Shown here: positions 26,097 through 35,384 of the stretch, piece after piece | Position numbering within the stretch: the stretch's first letter is position 1 | How the letters are laid out: each line of letters starts with the position of its first letter | NCBI RefSeq assembly: GCF_016734815.1 | Contig: NZ_JAERQF010000002.1 | Coordinates: forward strand, 124,001 to 188,000 | DNA length: 64,000 nucleotides | Direction: 5' to 3' | Origin: Hymenobacter rubidus | Lineage (GTDB): Bacteria; Bacteroidota; Bacteroidia; Cytophagales; Hymenobacteraceae | Position numbers and translations under genes: made by a program | The notes under the pieces: model-generated | Told to the model about the DNA's origin: nothing | The model's input: only the letters and a program-made list of their open reading frames with translations | Database searches by the model: none

Positions 26097-26837
26097 TTGC
26101 ATACCCTCGCTCTAGACATTGGCAACACGGCCGTAAAAGCCGGCTGTTTCGATGGCCCGGTGCTGTGCGAGATGGCAGCGGGATTGACGGCTGCCGAAGT
26201 GGTCGGGCTGGTAAAGCGCTGGCAGCCGCAGCACGTCATCGTCGCCTCGGTAGCCGAAGACGCGGTGTTGACTGTTGAGGAGTTGCGGGACATGGTGCCG
26301 GGCGACATCCTGGCCTTCAGTGCCGGCTCCACGGCGGTGCCGTTGCGCAATGCTTACGCTACGCCCCACACCCTGGGCGCCGACCGGCTGGCCGGGGCCG
26401 TAGGCGCCGCCACGTTGCGGCCGGGGCGCGACACACTTGTTGTTGACGCCGGTACGGCCCTGAAATTTGACCTGGCGACGGCCGATGGTACTTACCACGG
26501 CGGCAGCATCGCGCCGGGGCTGGGCATGCGGCTGCGGGCGCTGCACACCTTCACGGGGCGGCTGCCGTTGGTAGAGTTGCCCGCCGCCGATGCAACGATT
26601 CCGCTCGTGGGCGACTCCACTACCGGGAGCCTGCTGAGCGGCGTAGTGAACGGAACCGTGGCGGAAATCACGGGGCTCATTGCCCACTACCAGCAGCGCT
26701 ATCCAGGGCTGGGCGTGCTGCTCACCGGGGGCGATGCCGCATTTCTCGCGGCCCGGCTCCCGGCTCGTATCTTTGTTGTGCCTGAGCTGGTGCTGCTCGG
26801 CCTTAATCGGATTTTAGCTTATCATGTTGACAAATAA
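26097..26837 (+). CDS. coaX: Type III pantothenate kinase
   Basis: A 246-residue acetate/sugar kinase-superfamily enzyme that phosphorylates pantothenate, the first step of CoA synthesis. The phosphate-1 motif DIGNTAVKAG starts at residue 7; GADRLAGAVGA and VDAGTALKFDL supply the pantothenate site and phosphate-2. The open frame starts at ATG 26043, but that start lies inside the right arm of a family A repeat and would add a repeat-coded N-terminus. TTG 26097 gives the family-typical start immediately before LALDIGNT and is preferred, though a non-ATG start needs proof. The end overlaps the next gene by 14 bases, so the two are translationally coupled. Confidence 0.9.
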   Translation: MHTLALDIGNTAVKAGCFDGPVLCEMAAGLTAAEVVGLVKRWQPQHVIVASVAEDAVLTVEELRDMVPGDILAFSAGSTAVPLRNAYATPHTLGADRLAGAVGAATLRPGRDTLVVDAGTALKFDLATADGTYHGGSIAPGLGMRLRALHTFTGRLPLVELPAADATIPLVGDSTTGSLLSGVVNGTVAEITGLIAHYQQRYPGLGVLLTGGDAAFLAARLPARIFVVPELVLLGLNRILAYHVDK

Positions 26838-28155
26838 AGAGATGAAGCGCCAGGGTGCGGGCGTGTTGCTGGTGGGGATGGCGCTGCTGCTGGCCGATAG
26901 CGCGCAGGCGCAGGGCCTGGGCAACTCGCCATACTCCCGCATTGGCCTGGGCGAGTTCAATGCCAATACCGGCGGCGTACGCCAAATGGGCATGGGCGGC
27001 GTGGGTTTGGCAGCACCTAACGCTGTCAATGTAAACGAGTTGAATCCGGCGCTGCTTTACTATACTTCCCGCACGACGTTTGAGGCGGGCTATTCCGGCC
27101 AATACAAGACCGTGAAAAACGCTAGTGCCTCCAGCCGCAGCGGCAACGGCACGTTGGGCTACTTCGCCCTGTCGGTGCCACTGAGCACGAAATGGGGCGC
27201 CGCCGTGGGCCTGAAGCCCTTGAGTGCCGTGGATTATGAGTCGAACACGCTCCAGGCGGTGCAGGGCGACCCCAACTCGCAGTCGCTGAAACAATACAAG
27301 GGCACAGGCGGCATTTCCGAAGCTTACTTTGGCCAGGGTGTTCGCATTACCAAAGCCCTGACGCTGGGCTTTACCGCGTCGTACGTGTTTGGGGTGGTGG
27401 ACGAAACCACGGGTACTTCCCTGCAATTGGCCAACAGCACGGTGACCGACAAATCGGTTGACCGCACCCATACGCGCTACTCGGACTTTGCTTTTCGGGC
27501 CGGCGCCCACTACCGCCAAAAGCTGAGCAAAGACATCAGCATGAACCTGGGCGGCGTCTACAGCTTTGCCCACAACCTGAATGGGCTGCAAACCACCACG
27601 CAGGAACACGAAAACGCGGCCGGTACGCTCATTGGCACCGTGGCCACGCTGAGCAACGGCCGGGGCAGCACCTTTGTGCCCGCTTTGGCACAGGGCGGCA
27701 TCAGCTTCGACAACAACAAGAACTGGAGCCTCAACCTAGACGTGGCGCAACAGCAGTGGTCGAAATACCGGAGCTTCACCAGCACTGGTCCGGCCCTGAG
27801 CGATACCTGGCGCTTTGGCCTGGGGGGCGAACTCGCACCCGACCCCGGCTCGGTGGAGCATTACTTTCAGCGGGTGAGCTACCGCGCCGGCCTAAGCTTT
27901 GCGCAGCTGCCCTACCAGCCGGGCGGCAAAACCCTCTATGACCGGTCTGTGAGCTGGGGCTTTGGCTTTCCGCTGCCCACGGCTTCGGCGCTGGAGGCCA
28001 CCACCATCAGCCTGGCCTTCACCTATGGCGTGCGGGGCAACACCGACGTGCTGAATGCCGTGACGGCGACCAGCAACGTGCAGGAAAACTACATCCGGGG
28101 CCAACTGGGCATTACGCTGAACAACCGCTGGTTCATCAAGCGGCGCCTGCAATAA
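26824..28155 (+). CDS. Outer-membrane beta-barrel protein
   Basis: A 443-residue protein with a signal peptide (residues about 8-29, cut after SAQA). Many alternating amphipathic strands follow, with conserved GLGNSPYSRIGLGEFN near the mature N-terminus, a layout typical of FadL/PorV-like outer-membrane barrels of Bacteroidota. It ends NRWFIKRRLQ instead of in the usual aromatic terminal residue. It overlaps coaX by 14 bases and precedes lptC, an order I recall from other members of the phylum. No substrate can be named. Its place between coaX and lptC suggests an envelope function. Confidence 0.75.
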   Translation: MLTNKEMKRQGAGVLLVGMALLLADSAQAQGLGNSPYSRIGLGEFNANTGGVRQMGMGGVGLAAPNAVNVNELNPALLYYTSRTTFEAGYSGQYKTVKNASASSRSGNGTLGYFALSVPLSTKWGAAVGLKPLSAVDYESNTLQAVQGDPNSQSLKQYKGTGGISEAYFGQGVRITKALTLGFTASYVFGVVDETTGTSLQLANSTVTDKSVDRTHTRYSDFAFRAGAHYRQKLSKDISMNLGGVYSFAHNLNGLQTTTQEHENAAGTLIGTVATLSNGRGSTFVPALAQGGISFDNNKNWSLNLDVAQQQWSKYRSFTSTGPALSDTWRFGLGGELAPDPGSVEHYFQRVSYRAGLSFAQLPYQPGGKTLYDRSVSWGFGFPLPTASALEATTISLAFTYGVRGNTDVLNAVTATSNVQENYIRGQLGITLNNRWFIKRRLQ

Positions 28156-28179
28156 TTTCGGGGGGTTGACTTCATCGTG

Positions 28180-28752
28180 ATGCACTCGTTCAGCCCGTCA
28201 TTGCCAATTAGTCGTGCCTTGGTTGCGGGACTTAGTCTGCTGTTGCTAACTGGCTGCGACAAGCAAAAAGCCACCGGCCCCATGCTCGTATACACCGGTC
28301 CGCTGATGGAAACCACCAACGTGCGGACCCTGGTGAGCGACTCGGCCAAGCTGAAGTTTGAACTTACTGCGCCGCTGGAGCAGCAGTTCGAAAACGGCGA
28401 CGTCATCTACCCCAAGGGCATGCTCGTAACCTTCTACTCGGCTGATGGCAAGAAGCGGATTATCAACACGCTCGCAGCTAATTACGGGAAGTCGGATAAG
28501 GGCAAAAACATGTACATCATGCGCGGCAAGGTGCGCGTGATAAATGTGGAGGAGCAAAAAAAGATGTTCACCGAGGAGCTGTTTTTTGACAAAACCAAGC
28601 AGCTGATTTTTACCGACTCGGCGATGGAGGTGAAAGTGGAAACACCCACCGAAATTTTGACCGGCCACGGCCTGCGCGCCAAGCAAAACCTCAACCCGTA
28701 CCGCATTTTCAGCCCTTCCGGCATTATCGATAAAGTGGGGGCCGGCCTGTGA
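28180..28752 (+). CDS. lptC: LPS export protein LptC (lipoprotein form)
   Basis: A 190-residue protein with a lipoprotein signal ending LLTGC (Cys26) and an LptC/OstA-like beta-jellyroll (residues about 45-185; EQQFENGDVIYPKGMLVTFY, then ILTGHGLRAKQNLNPYRIF). LptC links the LptB2FG extractor to LptA in lipopolysaccharide export. In E. coli LptC has a membrane helix, but in Bacteroidota a lipid anchor is usual. The frame allows GTG 28177 or ATG 28180. It overlaps the next frame at its stop and follows the barrel gene by 24 bases. Confidence 0.85.
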   Translation: MHSFSPSLPISRALVAGLSLLLLTGCDKQKATGPMLVYTGPLMETTNVRTLVSDSAKLKFELTAPLEQQFENGDVIYPKGMLVTFYSADGKKRIINTLAANYGKSDKGKNMYIMRGKVRVINVEEQKKMFTEELFFDKTKQLIFTDSAMEVKVETPTEILTGHGLRAKQNLNPYRIFSPSGIIDKVGAGL

Positions 28753-28778
28753 GCCCATTGCCCACCACCAGCCAGCGT

Positions 28779-29042
28779 ATGACTTTCGACAAACCCCTTC
28801 TGCGCACCGTGCTATTTGCCGTAGGCGTGGTGGCCCTGGTTATTGGCATTTACCAAACGCTGCTATTCAACGACCTGGCGCGCAACTACTGGATTTTTAT
28901 GGTGTCGATGGTGTGCTGGATGCCGCTGCTGTACTGGCGGCAGAAGGAGCGGCTGGAGGCAAAAATTGCAGAGCAAAAAGCCAAGCTCGCGCAACAGGCC
29001 CGGGCCAAAACCCCGGCCAAATCCACGAAGAAACGGCGTTAG
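28779..29042 (+). CDS. Small two-helix membrane protein
   Basis: An 87-residue protein from ATG 28779 (the frame could also begin at GTG 28749, overlapping the lptC stop). It has two transmembrane helices (about 8-27 and 34-50 from this start) and a strongly basic, coiled-coil-like Lys/Ala/Gln tail (RLEAKIAEQKAKLAQQARAK). I do not recognise a family. Its position directly after lptC and before the PpiD-like gene points to the envelope gene run. The tail would face the cytoplasm. Confidence 0.6.
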   Translation: MTFDKPLLRTVLFAVGVVALVIGIYQTLLFNDLARNYWIFMVSMVCWMPLLYWRQKERLEAKIAEQKAKLAQQARAKTPAKSTKKRR

Positions 29043-29185
29043 ACCAGTCTTTGCGGCCCCATTGTATGCTGGATGGGGAGACAGGCGGGCTGGTTTTTGC
29101 AATCCATTGGGGGACTTTAAATCGGGTAAAACTTTGATTACCGGTCAAATTCTGGTTATTTTGCGCCTCTTTTGACCTATTACAA

Positions 29186-29275
29186 TAGTTGTCAGTTGCC
29201 CGTTGTCGGTTGTCAGTTTGTTCTGAATGACTGCTCTGGAACTGACAACGGACAACTAAAAACGGACAACTAGTA
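29186..29275. repeat. Family C inverted repeat, copy 1
   Basis: The left part (29186-29220) has several TTGTC(A/G)GTT units, the right part (29238-29275) several (T)GACAAC units in the opposite sense, with the two sides imperfectly complementary. The arms are made of a reiterated heptamer-like unit. It fills the leader of the PpiD-like gene. Confidence 0.85.
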
Positions 29276-29280
29276 CCTAA

Positions 29281-31404
29281 ATGGCTTTAATTAACACGAT
29301 TCGGGAAAAATCTGGCTGGGCGGTAGGCACCGTGGCTGTCGGGATGCTGCTCTTCATTGTGGGCGGCGACCTGGTGGGCGGCAAAAACCGCCTCTTCAAC
29401 CGCAACGACCAGGTGGTGGGCGAAGTAGCCGGCCAGAAAGTGGAGCTGGCCGATTATAACAACGCCCTCGAGCAGGCCAAGCAGGCCTTTGCGGCCCAGC
29501 AGCAGCGCCAGCCCGACGAGCAGGCCCTCGGCTACCTGCGCGACCAGGCCTGGAACCAGACCCTCTACCGCCTGGCCTTCAAGCCGGAGTGGGAGAAGTT
29601 GGGCCTGGCCGTCTCGGACGACGAGCTGGTGGACATGGTGCAGGGCGACAACATCAACGCCGGCATCAAGCAAGCCTTTACCGACAAGGCCACCGGCCAA
29701 TTCGACAAGGCCCGCCTGATTGAGTATCTGAAAAACCTCGACAAGCTGCCCCCCGAAAACCAGGCCGCCTGGCACAATTTCGAAGCCAACCTGCCCGCCG
29801 AGCGCCTGGCCAACAAGTACAACGCCCTGCTGAAAAACTCGGTGTACGTGACCACGGCCGAAGCCAAGCGCTACGACGCCAATCAGAACACCAAGGAAAC
29901 GCTGAAGTACCTGTTTGTGCCCTACGGCAGCATTTCGGACTCGGCGGTGAAAGTGACCGATGCCCAGCTGCAGGCCTACCTCGACAAGAACAAGGGTAAG
30001 TACAAGGTGGAAGATGGCCGCTCGGTCGAGTACATCGCCATTCCGGTAGTGGCCTCGAGCAAGGACAGCGCCGACGTGAAAGCCACCATGGCCGACCTGA
30101 CCACGCAGTTTGTCTCGGCGCCGGTGGATTCGCTGTTTGTGGGTGCCAACTCGGAGCAGCCCTACAACAAAGCCTTCCGTAGCCCTGCCGACCTGCCCGA
30201 GCAACTGCGCAAGCAGCTGCCCCTGACGCAAGGCCAGATTTACGGTCCGTATGCCGAAGCCGGCACGTATTCGCTCTACAAAGTGACGGGTGTTGGCACC
30301 GGCAAGGAGCCTGCCGCCCGCGCCAGCCACATTCTCATCAAGGCCGACGGTACTACGCCCGAAGCCAAAGCGGCGGCGAAGGCCAAAGCCCAGGACATCC
30401 TGAACAAAATCAAAGGAGGGGCCGATTTCGCGGCCATGGCCCGGCAGTTTGGCACCGACGGCACGAAGGACCAGGGCGGTGACCTGGGTTGGTTCGGCAA
30501 GGGCCGCATGGTGCCCGAGTTTGAGAAAGCCATTTTCGGCGCGACGGCCCCCGGCCTGTTGCCCAACGTAGTAGAAACCTCTTTCGGCTATCACATCATC
30601 AAAATCACGGCCGCGCCCACCAAGCAAACCTATCAGGTAGCCGAGGTGAAGAAGACCATCGCGCCGAGCGATGCCACCCGCGAAGCCGCTTACGCCAAAG
30701 CCCAAGAACTGAAAGGCGAAGCCACCGACTTGGAAAGCTTCCGCAAGCTGGTGACCAAAGACAAGACCCTGCAAAAGCAGGAAGCTAAAAACCTGGACCG
30801 CGGTGCCCGAAACGTGAACAACCTGCAAAACGCCCGCGAACTGGTTCGTTGGGCCTTCGGCTTCAACCCCAATGGTTCCGAAACCAAGGTGGGCGACATT
30901 TCGGAAGTGTATGAGATGGGCGACCAGTACGTGATAGCGGCCCTCACCGACGAGCGTGCCAAGGGCACGGCCACGGTAGCCAGCCTGCGCCCCGAACTGT
31001 CGGCGCTGGTGCGCAACGAGGAGAAAGCCAAGCAAATCATGGCCAAGCTGCCCAAAGCCGGCACGCTGGAAGAAATGGCTTCCAAGTACGGCCCCACGGC
31101 GCAGGTAGGCACCGCCGAAGGCGTTATTCTGGGCCAGGGCAGCATCCCGAACGTTGGCTTCGAGCCGCTGGCCGTGGGCAAAGCTTATGCGCTGAAGCCG
31201 GGCCAGAAGTCGGCCCCCATTGCCGGCGAGCAGGGCGTGCTGGTAGTAGAGCCCGTGAGCGTTACGCCGGCTCCCGCTACGGCCGACCTGAAGGCCGTGC
31301 GTCAGCAGCTGGCCCAGCAGCGCAGCCAGGCGCAGGACGGCAAGATTTACGAGGCCATCAAGGCCCACGCCAACGTGAAAGACAACCGCACGAAGTTTTT
31401 CTAG
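29281..31404 (+). CDS. PpiD-like peptidyl-prolyl isomerase
   Basis: A 707-residue membrane-anchored foldase. One transmembrane helix (residues about 13-31) is followed by a SurA/PpiD N-terminal helical domain (about 35-225). A parvulin domain follows at about 345-455 (ASHILIKADG, DLGWFGKGRMVPEFEKA, TSFGYHIIKI), and a second, degenerate parvulin-like region lies at about 500-690. PpiD sits at the periplasmic exit of the Sec translocon and helps outer-membrane proteins fold. The gene starts 5 bases after a family C repeat. A T-rich terminator follows. Confidence 0.9.
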   Translation: MALINTIREKSGWAVGTVAVGMLLFIVGGDLVGGKNRLFNRNDQVVGEVAGQKVELADYNNALEQAKQAFAAQQQRQPDEQALGYLRDQAWNQTLYRLAFKPEWEKLGLAVSDDELVDMVQGDNINAGIKQAFTDKATGQFDKARLIEYLKNLDKLPPENQAAWHNFEANLPAERLANKYNALLKNSVYVTTAEAKRYDANQNTKETLKYLFVPYGSISDSAVKVTDAQLQAYLDKNKGKYKVEDGRSVEYIAIPVVASSKDSADVKATMADLTTQFVSAPVDSLFVGANSEQPYNKAFRSPADLPEQLRKQLPLTQGQIYGPYAEAGTYSLYKVTGVGTGKEPAARASHILIKADGTTPEAKAAAKAKAQDILNKIKGGADFAAMARQFGTDGTKDQGGDLGWFGKGRMVPEFEKAIFGATAPGLLPNVVETSFGYHIIKITAAPTKQTYQVAEVKKTIAPSDATREAAYAKAQELKGEATDLESFRKLVTKDKTLQKQEAKNLDRGARNVNNLQNARELVRWAFGFNPNGSETKVGDISEVYEMGDQYVIAALTDERAKGTATVASLRPELSALVRNEEKAKQIMAKLPKAGTLEEMASKYGPTAQVGTAEGVILGQGSIPNVGFEPLAVGKAYALKPGQKSAPIAGEQGVLVVEPVSVTPAPATADLKAVRQQLAQQRSQAQDGKIYEAIKAHANVKDNRTKFF

Positions 31405-31424
31405 GACGTCAATCCACGAGTTTG

Positions 31425-31459
31425 AAAAGGGCCGTACCTTCGGGGGCGGCCCTTTTTTT
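31425..31459 (+). terminator. Terminator after the PpiD-like gene
   Basis: Stem AAAAGGGCCG (31425-31434) pairs with CGGCCCTTTT (31446 onward) and is followed by a run of T. It is a typical intrinsic terminator 20 bases after the stop. Confidence 0.85.
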
Positions 31460-31568
31460 ATATTCAGCCAGAGTTCAGCGTGACAGAAATTGTGTTGAAC
31501 GAAGCGTCTGAATTCCGGCGTTTAAGGCGTGCACTTGTTGCGGTAGCCGATGACCGCTGCTTCGCGAA

Positions 31569-33410
31569 ATGACTTTTGATTCTATGCGTTTGCTTTCTCT
31601 CTTTGTAACTGCCGCCCTGCTGTTGGCCCTCGGGGCCCAGGCCCAGCCCTCCAAACCGTGGGCCCCGGTGAGCAGCACGGCCTTGGCGCAGGACTATGCT
31701 CGCCGGGGCGAGCACGAAAAGGTGGTGTTTTTGCTCGAGAAACTGTCGGCTGAAGAGCAGGTCAGCGCCTCCGTATTTCCGGTGTATCTGGCTTCTTTGC
31801 AGGCTCTGAAGAAATACAAGGACGCCGAGAAACTCGCCAGAAAAGCGGGCAAGCTGCACCCCGAAGATGCCACAATGGGGGTGGCGCTCGGCAGCGTGTA
31901 CGCCGCTGCGGGCGACCAGCCAGCGGCGGAAAAGCAATGGCAAAAAGTGCTGGCGCAGCTAACCCCGGCGCAGGTGCAGCCGGTAGCGGCAGCCTTTAGC
32001 CAGCGCGAACTGCCGCAGTGGACGGAGCGCACCTACCTGCGCGGCCGCGCCCTGGCCAAAAACGACACCGAGTATGCCCCGCAGCTCATTCAGCTGTACA
32101 CCCAAACCCAGAACCAGCCCCAGGTACTGGCCGAAACCTTGAACTTGGTGGCACAAGACGACCGGCAGCTACCCTTCGTGCGCAACATGCTGCAAAATGC
32201 CCTGCACGAGGAAAAAGACTTTGATGCCCTGGAAAAGCTGCTGCTGACCGCCACCCAGGAGCACCCCGAGCAGGGCGCTTACAGCGAGCTACTGCTGTGG
32301 CTGCAGGTGCAGCGCCGCGACTTTACGGGCGCGCTGGTGCAGGCGCGGGCCCTGGACCGCCGCAGCCACGGCGAGGGCGTGCGCGTAATGGAGCTGGCCG
32401 CCATTGCGCAGCAGAATAAGGATTATGAAGCGGCCATTGATGGCTTTGGCTACGTGGCCAAAGAGTACCGCAACGGCCCCTACGGCAATGCTGCCCGCCA
32501 GCGCCTGCTGCAAGCTCGCGAGGCCCAGGTGCGCGAAACGTACCCGGTGGACGTAGTCAAGGTGCGGGCGCTGGTGACGGACTATGAGCAACTGCTAACC
32601 GAGCTGGGGCGCACCCCCGAGACGGCGCCCGTGCTCCGTAATCTGGCCAACCTCTATGCCTTTCAACTCGACGACCGGCCCAAGGCGATGGCGTTATTGC
32701 AGGAAGTCATCGACATGCCCCGCGCCAGCGACGAAGTGGTAGATGAGGCCAAAGTGACGCAGGGCGACCTGTACTTGCTGAAGGGCGAGCCCTGGGAAGC
32801 CACGCTGCTGTATTCGCAGGTGGAGAAGTCGCATAAGGATTCGCCGCTGGGCTACGAGGCCAAGCTGCGCAACGCCCGCCTGAGCTACTACGCCGGCGAT
32901 TTCAAGCTGGCGCAAAGCCACCTCGACATTCTGAAAGAAGCCACGACCCGCGAAATTGCCAACGATGCCATGCAGCTTTCCCTGCTGATTCAGGACAACA
33001 CCGTGGAGGATACCCTCGGCATCGGCCTGAAAGCCTACGCCGCCGTGGAGCAACTGGTGTTTCAGAACAAGCTGAAAGAAGCCATTGCGGGGCTGGACGC
33101 GCTGCTGGAGAAGTTTCCCGGCCATTCACTTTCCGACGACACGTACTACCTCAAAGCCCAGCTGCAGCGCCGCACCGGCGATTTTCCGGGCGCCATTGCC
33201 ACGCTGGAACGCATCACGACCAACCCCAAATACGACGTGCTGAGCGACGACGCCCTGTTTCTGCTGGCCCGTATTCAGGAAGAAGACGTGAAGGACAAAG
33301 TGAAAGCCCAGGAACTCTACAACCAGGTGATAGTGAAGTACCCCGGCAGCATATATGTGGCAGAAGCCCGCAAGCGGTTCCGCAAGCTGCGCGGCGACGG
33401 CGTGCAGTAG
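31569..33410 (+). CDS. Exported TPR protein
   Basis: A 613-residue protein (or 608 from ATG 31584, which gives MRLLSLFVTAALLLALGAQA as a clean signal peptide). The rest is helical tetratricopeptide-type repeats: YARRGEHEKVVFLLEKL, KKYKDAEKLARKAGKLHPED, KDFDALEKLLLTATQEHPE, KNKLKEAIAGLDALLEKFPG, RTGDFPGAIATLERI and VKAQELYNQVIVKYPGSIYV. The last repeats resemble the BamD/YbgF type. It acts in the periplasm or at the outer membrane, presumably as a scaffold. It is separated from the PpiD-like gene by a terminator, so it has its own promoter. Confidence 0.8.
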   Translation: MTFDSMRLLSLFVTAALLLALGAQAQPSKPWAPVSSTALAQDYARRGEHEKVVFLLEKLSAEEQVSASVFPVYLASLQALKKYKDAEKLARKAGKLHPEDATMGVALGSVYAAAGDQPAAEKQWQKVLAQLTPAQVQPVAAAFSQRELPQWTERTYLRGRALAKNDTEYAPQLIQLYTQTQNQPQVLAETLNLVAQDDRQLPFVRNMLQNALHEEKDFDALEKLLLTATQEHPEQGAYSELLLWLQVQRRDFTGALVQARALDRRSHGEGVRVMELAAIAQQNKDYEAAIDGFGYVAKEYRNGPYGNAARQRLLQAREAQVRETYPVDVVKVRALVTDYEQLLTELGRTPETAPVLRNLANLYAFQLDDRPKAMALLQEVIDMPRASDEVVDEAKVTQGDLYLLKGEPWEATLLYSQVEKSHKDSPLGYEAKLRNARLSYYAGDFKLAQSHLDILKEATTREIANDAMQLSLLIQDNTVEDTLGIGLKAYAAVEQLVFQNKLKEAIAGLDALLEKFPGHSLSDDTYYLKAQLQRRTGDFPGAIATLERITTNPKYDVLSDDALFLLARIQEEDVKDKVKAQELYNQVIVKYPGSIYVAEARKRFRKLRGDGVQ

Positions 33411-33416
33411 CCCCGG

Positions 33417-33530
33417 CTACCGGAAAAACACGAACAGCAGGGCCAGTACCACAATGAATACCACATACATCAGCGCATCGGTACCGATGTACTGGCGGTA
33501 TTGGCGGTAAAATTCCTGAAGCTTACGCAT
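33417..33530 (-). CDS. 37-residue single-helix membrane protein
   Basis: From ATG 33530 the frame encodes a 37-residue protein: a basic, Tyr/Gln/Arg-rich head (MRKLQEFYRQYRQYIG) and one transmembrane helix ending in FVFFR. The open frame extends to 33611, but the extension overlaps the recJ promoter region and has no signal. The sequence looks designed, not random: a clean positive-inside head followed by 18 hydrophobic residues. It is convergent with the upstream TPR gene (6 bases between stops) and divergent from recJ. No function is known. Confidence 0.6.
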   Translation of the reverse strand: MRKLQEFYRQYRQYIGTDALMYVVFIVVLALLFVFFR

Positions 33531-33596
33531 GGGGTACGGAACTAGAACAACGAAGGACCAAAGATAGGACGAGCGGCGGGGGGAGGGGATTGGTCG

Positions 33597-33604
33597 TACT
33601 TTTG
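33597..33604 (+). promoter_or_regulatory. -7 box of recJ
   Basis: TACTTTTG matches the Bacteroidota -7 consensus TAnnTTTG exactly and is 23 bases before ATG 33628. A matching -33 TTG is not obvious. It argues that recJ starts at ATG 33628 and not at TTG 33613. Confidence 0.45.
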
Positions 33605-33627
33605 CAGCCATTTTGACGAAGTATCCG

Positions 33628-35367
33628 ATGCCTGTATCCGCTAGTAAGCGCTGGAATTATATCCCCGAAGCCGACCCTCAGAAGGTCCACAGCCTCACGC
33701 AGGCACTGTTCATTGCTCCCGAAATCGCCGCCCTGCTCGTGCAGCGCGGCATCGACACGCCCGAAGCCGCCGCAGCCTTCTTCCACCCCGACCTGCGCCA
33801 GCTGCCCAACCCGCTGCTGATGCGCGACATGGACCGCGCCGTGGCCCGCCTCGCCCACGCCCTGGAAGCCGGCGAAAAAGTGCTGGTGCTCGGCGATTAC
33901 GACGTGGACGGCATCACGTCCGTGGCCACGGTGATGAGCTACCTCACGCCCTTGTTTGGCGTTGAGCGTCTGCGCGACTACATCCCCGACCGCTACACCG
34001 AGGGCTACGGCATCTCGCAAAAAGCCATCGATTTTGCGGCCGATAACGGTTTCGCGCTCATTGTGGCGCTCGACTGCGGCATCAAAGCGGTGGAACCAGT
34101 GGCGTATGCTACCAGCCGGGGTGTCGATTTTATTATCTGCGACCACCACCTGCCCGGCGAAGAATTGCCGGCCGCCGTGGCCGTGCTCGACCCCAAGCGG
34201 GCTGACTGTGAATACCCTTACAAAGAACTGTCAGGCTGTGGCGTGGGCTTTAAGCTAATGCAGGCGCTGGGCCAGCACCTGGGCCTGCCCGATGCGCCGC
34301 TGTTCGACCTGCTCGATTTGGTGACCGTCAGCATTGCCGCCGACATCGTGCCCATCACCGGCGAAAACCGGATTCTGGCCGCTCACGGCCTGCGCCGCTT
34401 CAACGAGGACATTGCCCTGCTGCGTCCCGGCCTAGCTGCCTTGCGCGAGCTGGCCACCCTGCGCGAAGGGCCCATGGGCATCAGTGGCCTGATATTCGGT
34501 TTTGCGCCGCGCATCAACGCGGCCGGCCGCATGGGCGACGCCCGCCGCGCCGTGGCCATGCTGCTGGCCCCCGACCAGCAGGAGGCCCGCTACACCGCCG
34601 AAGTGGTGGACCAGATGAACCAGCAGCGCCGCGGCTCGGACCAGCACACCACCCAGGAAGCCCTGGACATGATTGCCGGCAGCCCCACCCTGCAAAATGC
34701 CCACGCCACTGTCCTCTACAAAGCCGACTGGCATCAGGGCGTCCTCGGTATCGTGGCTTCGCGCTGCCTCGACCAATACTACCGCCCCACCGTCATCCTG
34801 ACGCAGCGCGACGGCAAGGCTACCGGTTCGGCCCGCTCCGTGGCCGGCTTTGATGTGCACGAGGCCTTGGAAGCCTGCGCGCCCTTGCTCGACCAGTTTG
34901 GCGGGCACCGCGCCGCCGCCGGCCTCACCCTGAAGGTGGAAAACGTACCCGCTTTCCAGCGCCGCTTCGAGGAAGTGGTGGCCGATACCCTCACCACGGA
35001 ACACCTTGTGCGCCCGGTGGAAGTGGCCGCCGTGCTGCCGTTGGGCCGCATCAACGAGGAGTTTTTTGCCGAGCTGCGCCGCATGGAGCCCTTCGGCCCC
35101 GGCAACCCCAACCCGGTTTTTGCCTCCCAGCGCTTGGTGGCCGTGCCCTACAGCGCCCGCGTAGTAGGCCAGGGCCACCTCAAGCTCCGCCTCGCTTCGG
35201 CCGATGCCCAGGGCCCGGCCGTGGACGCCATCGGCTTCGGGCTGGCCGACTACCTGCCCCAGATAGAGGCCGGCCAGCCCTTCAGCGCCTGCTACACCGT
35301 AGAGCTGAACGAGTACCGCGGCCAGCGTGCCGTGCAGCTCCGCCTGCTCGACGTGCGTTGGGAGTAG
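33628..35367 (+). CDS. recJ: Single-stranded-DNA exonuclease RecJ
   Basis: A 579-residue DHH-family 5'-to-3' exonuclease used in RecF-pathway recombination and mismatch repair. Motif I is DYDVDGIT (residues 90-97), motif II includes ALDCGI, motif III is DHH at 172-174, and the DHHA1 motif is GGHRAAAG. The C-terminal OB-like RecJ domain covers about residues 465-579. The frame can begin at TTG 33613, but ATG 33628 is supported by the -7 box just upstream. recF is also in the window, but not in the same operon. Confidence 0.95.
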   Translation: MPVSASKRWNYIPEADPQKVHSLTQALFIAPEIAALLVQRGIDTPEAAAAFFHPDLRQLPNPLLMRDMDRAVARLAHALEAGEKVLVLGDYDVDGITSVATVMSYLTPLFGVERLRDYIPDRYTEGYGISQKAIDFAADNGFALIVALDCGIKAVEPVAYATSRGVDFIICDHHLPGEELPAAVAVLDPKRADCEYPYKELSGCGVGFKLMQALGQHLGLPDAPLFDLLDLVTVSIAADIVPITGENRILAAHGLRRFNEDIALLRPGLAALRELATLREGPMGISGLIFGFAPRINAAGRMGDARRAVAMLLAPDQQEARYTAEVVDQMNQQRRGSDQHTTQEALDMIAGSPTLQNAHATVLYKADWHQGVLGIVASRCLDQYYRPTVILTQRDGKATGSARSVAGFDVHEALEACAPLLDQFGGHRAAAGLTLKVENVPAFQRRFEEVVADTLTTEHLVRPVEVAAVLPLGRINEEFFAELRRMEPFGPGNPNPVFASQRLVAVPYSARVVGQGHLKLRLASADAQGPAVDAIGFGLADYLPQIEAGQPFSACYTVELNEYRGQRAVQLRLLDVRWE

Positions 35368-35384
35368 GACGCCTGCGGCTTAAT

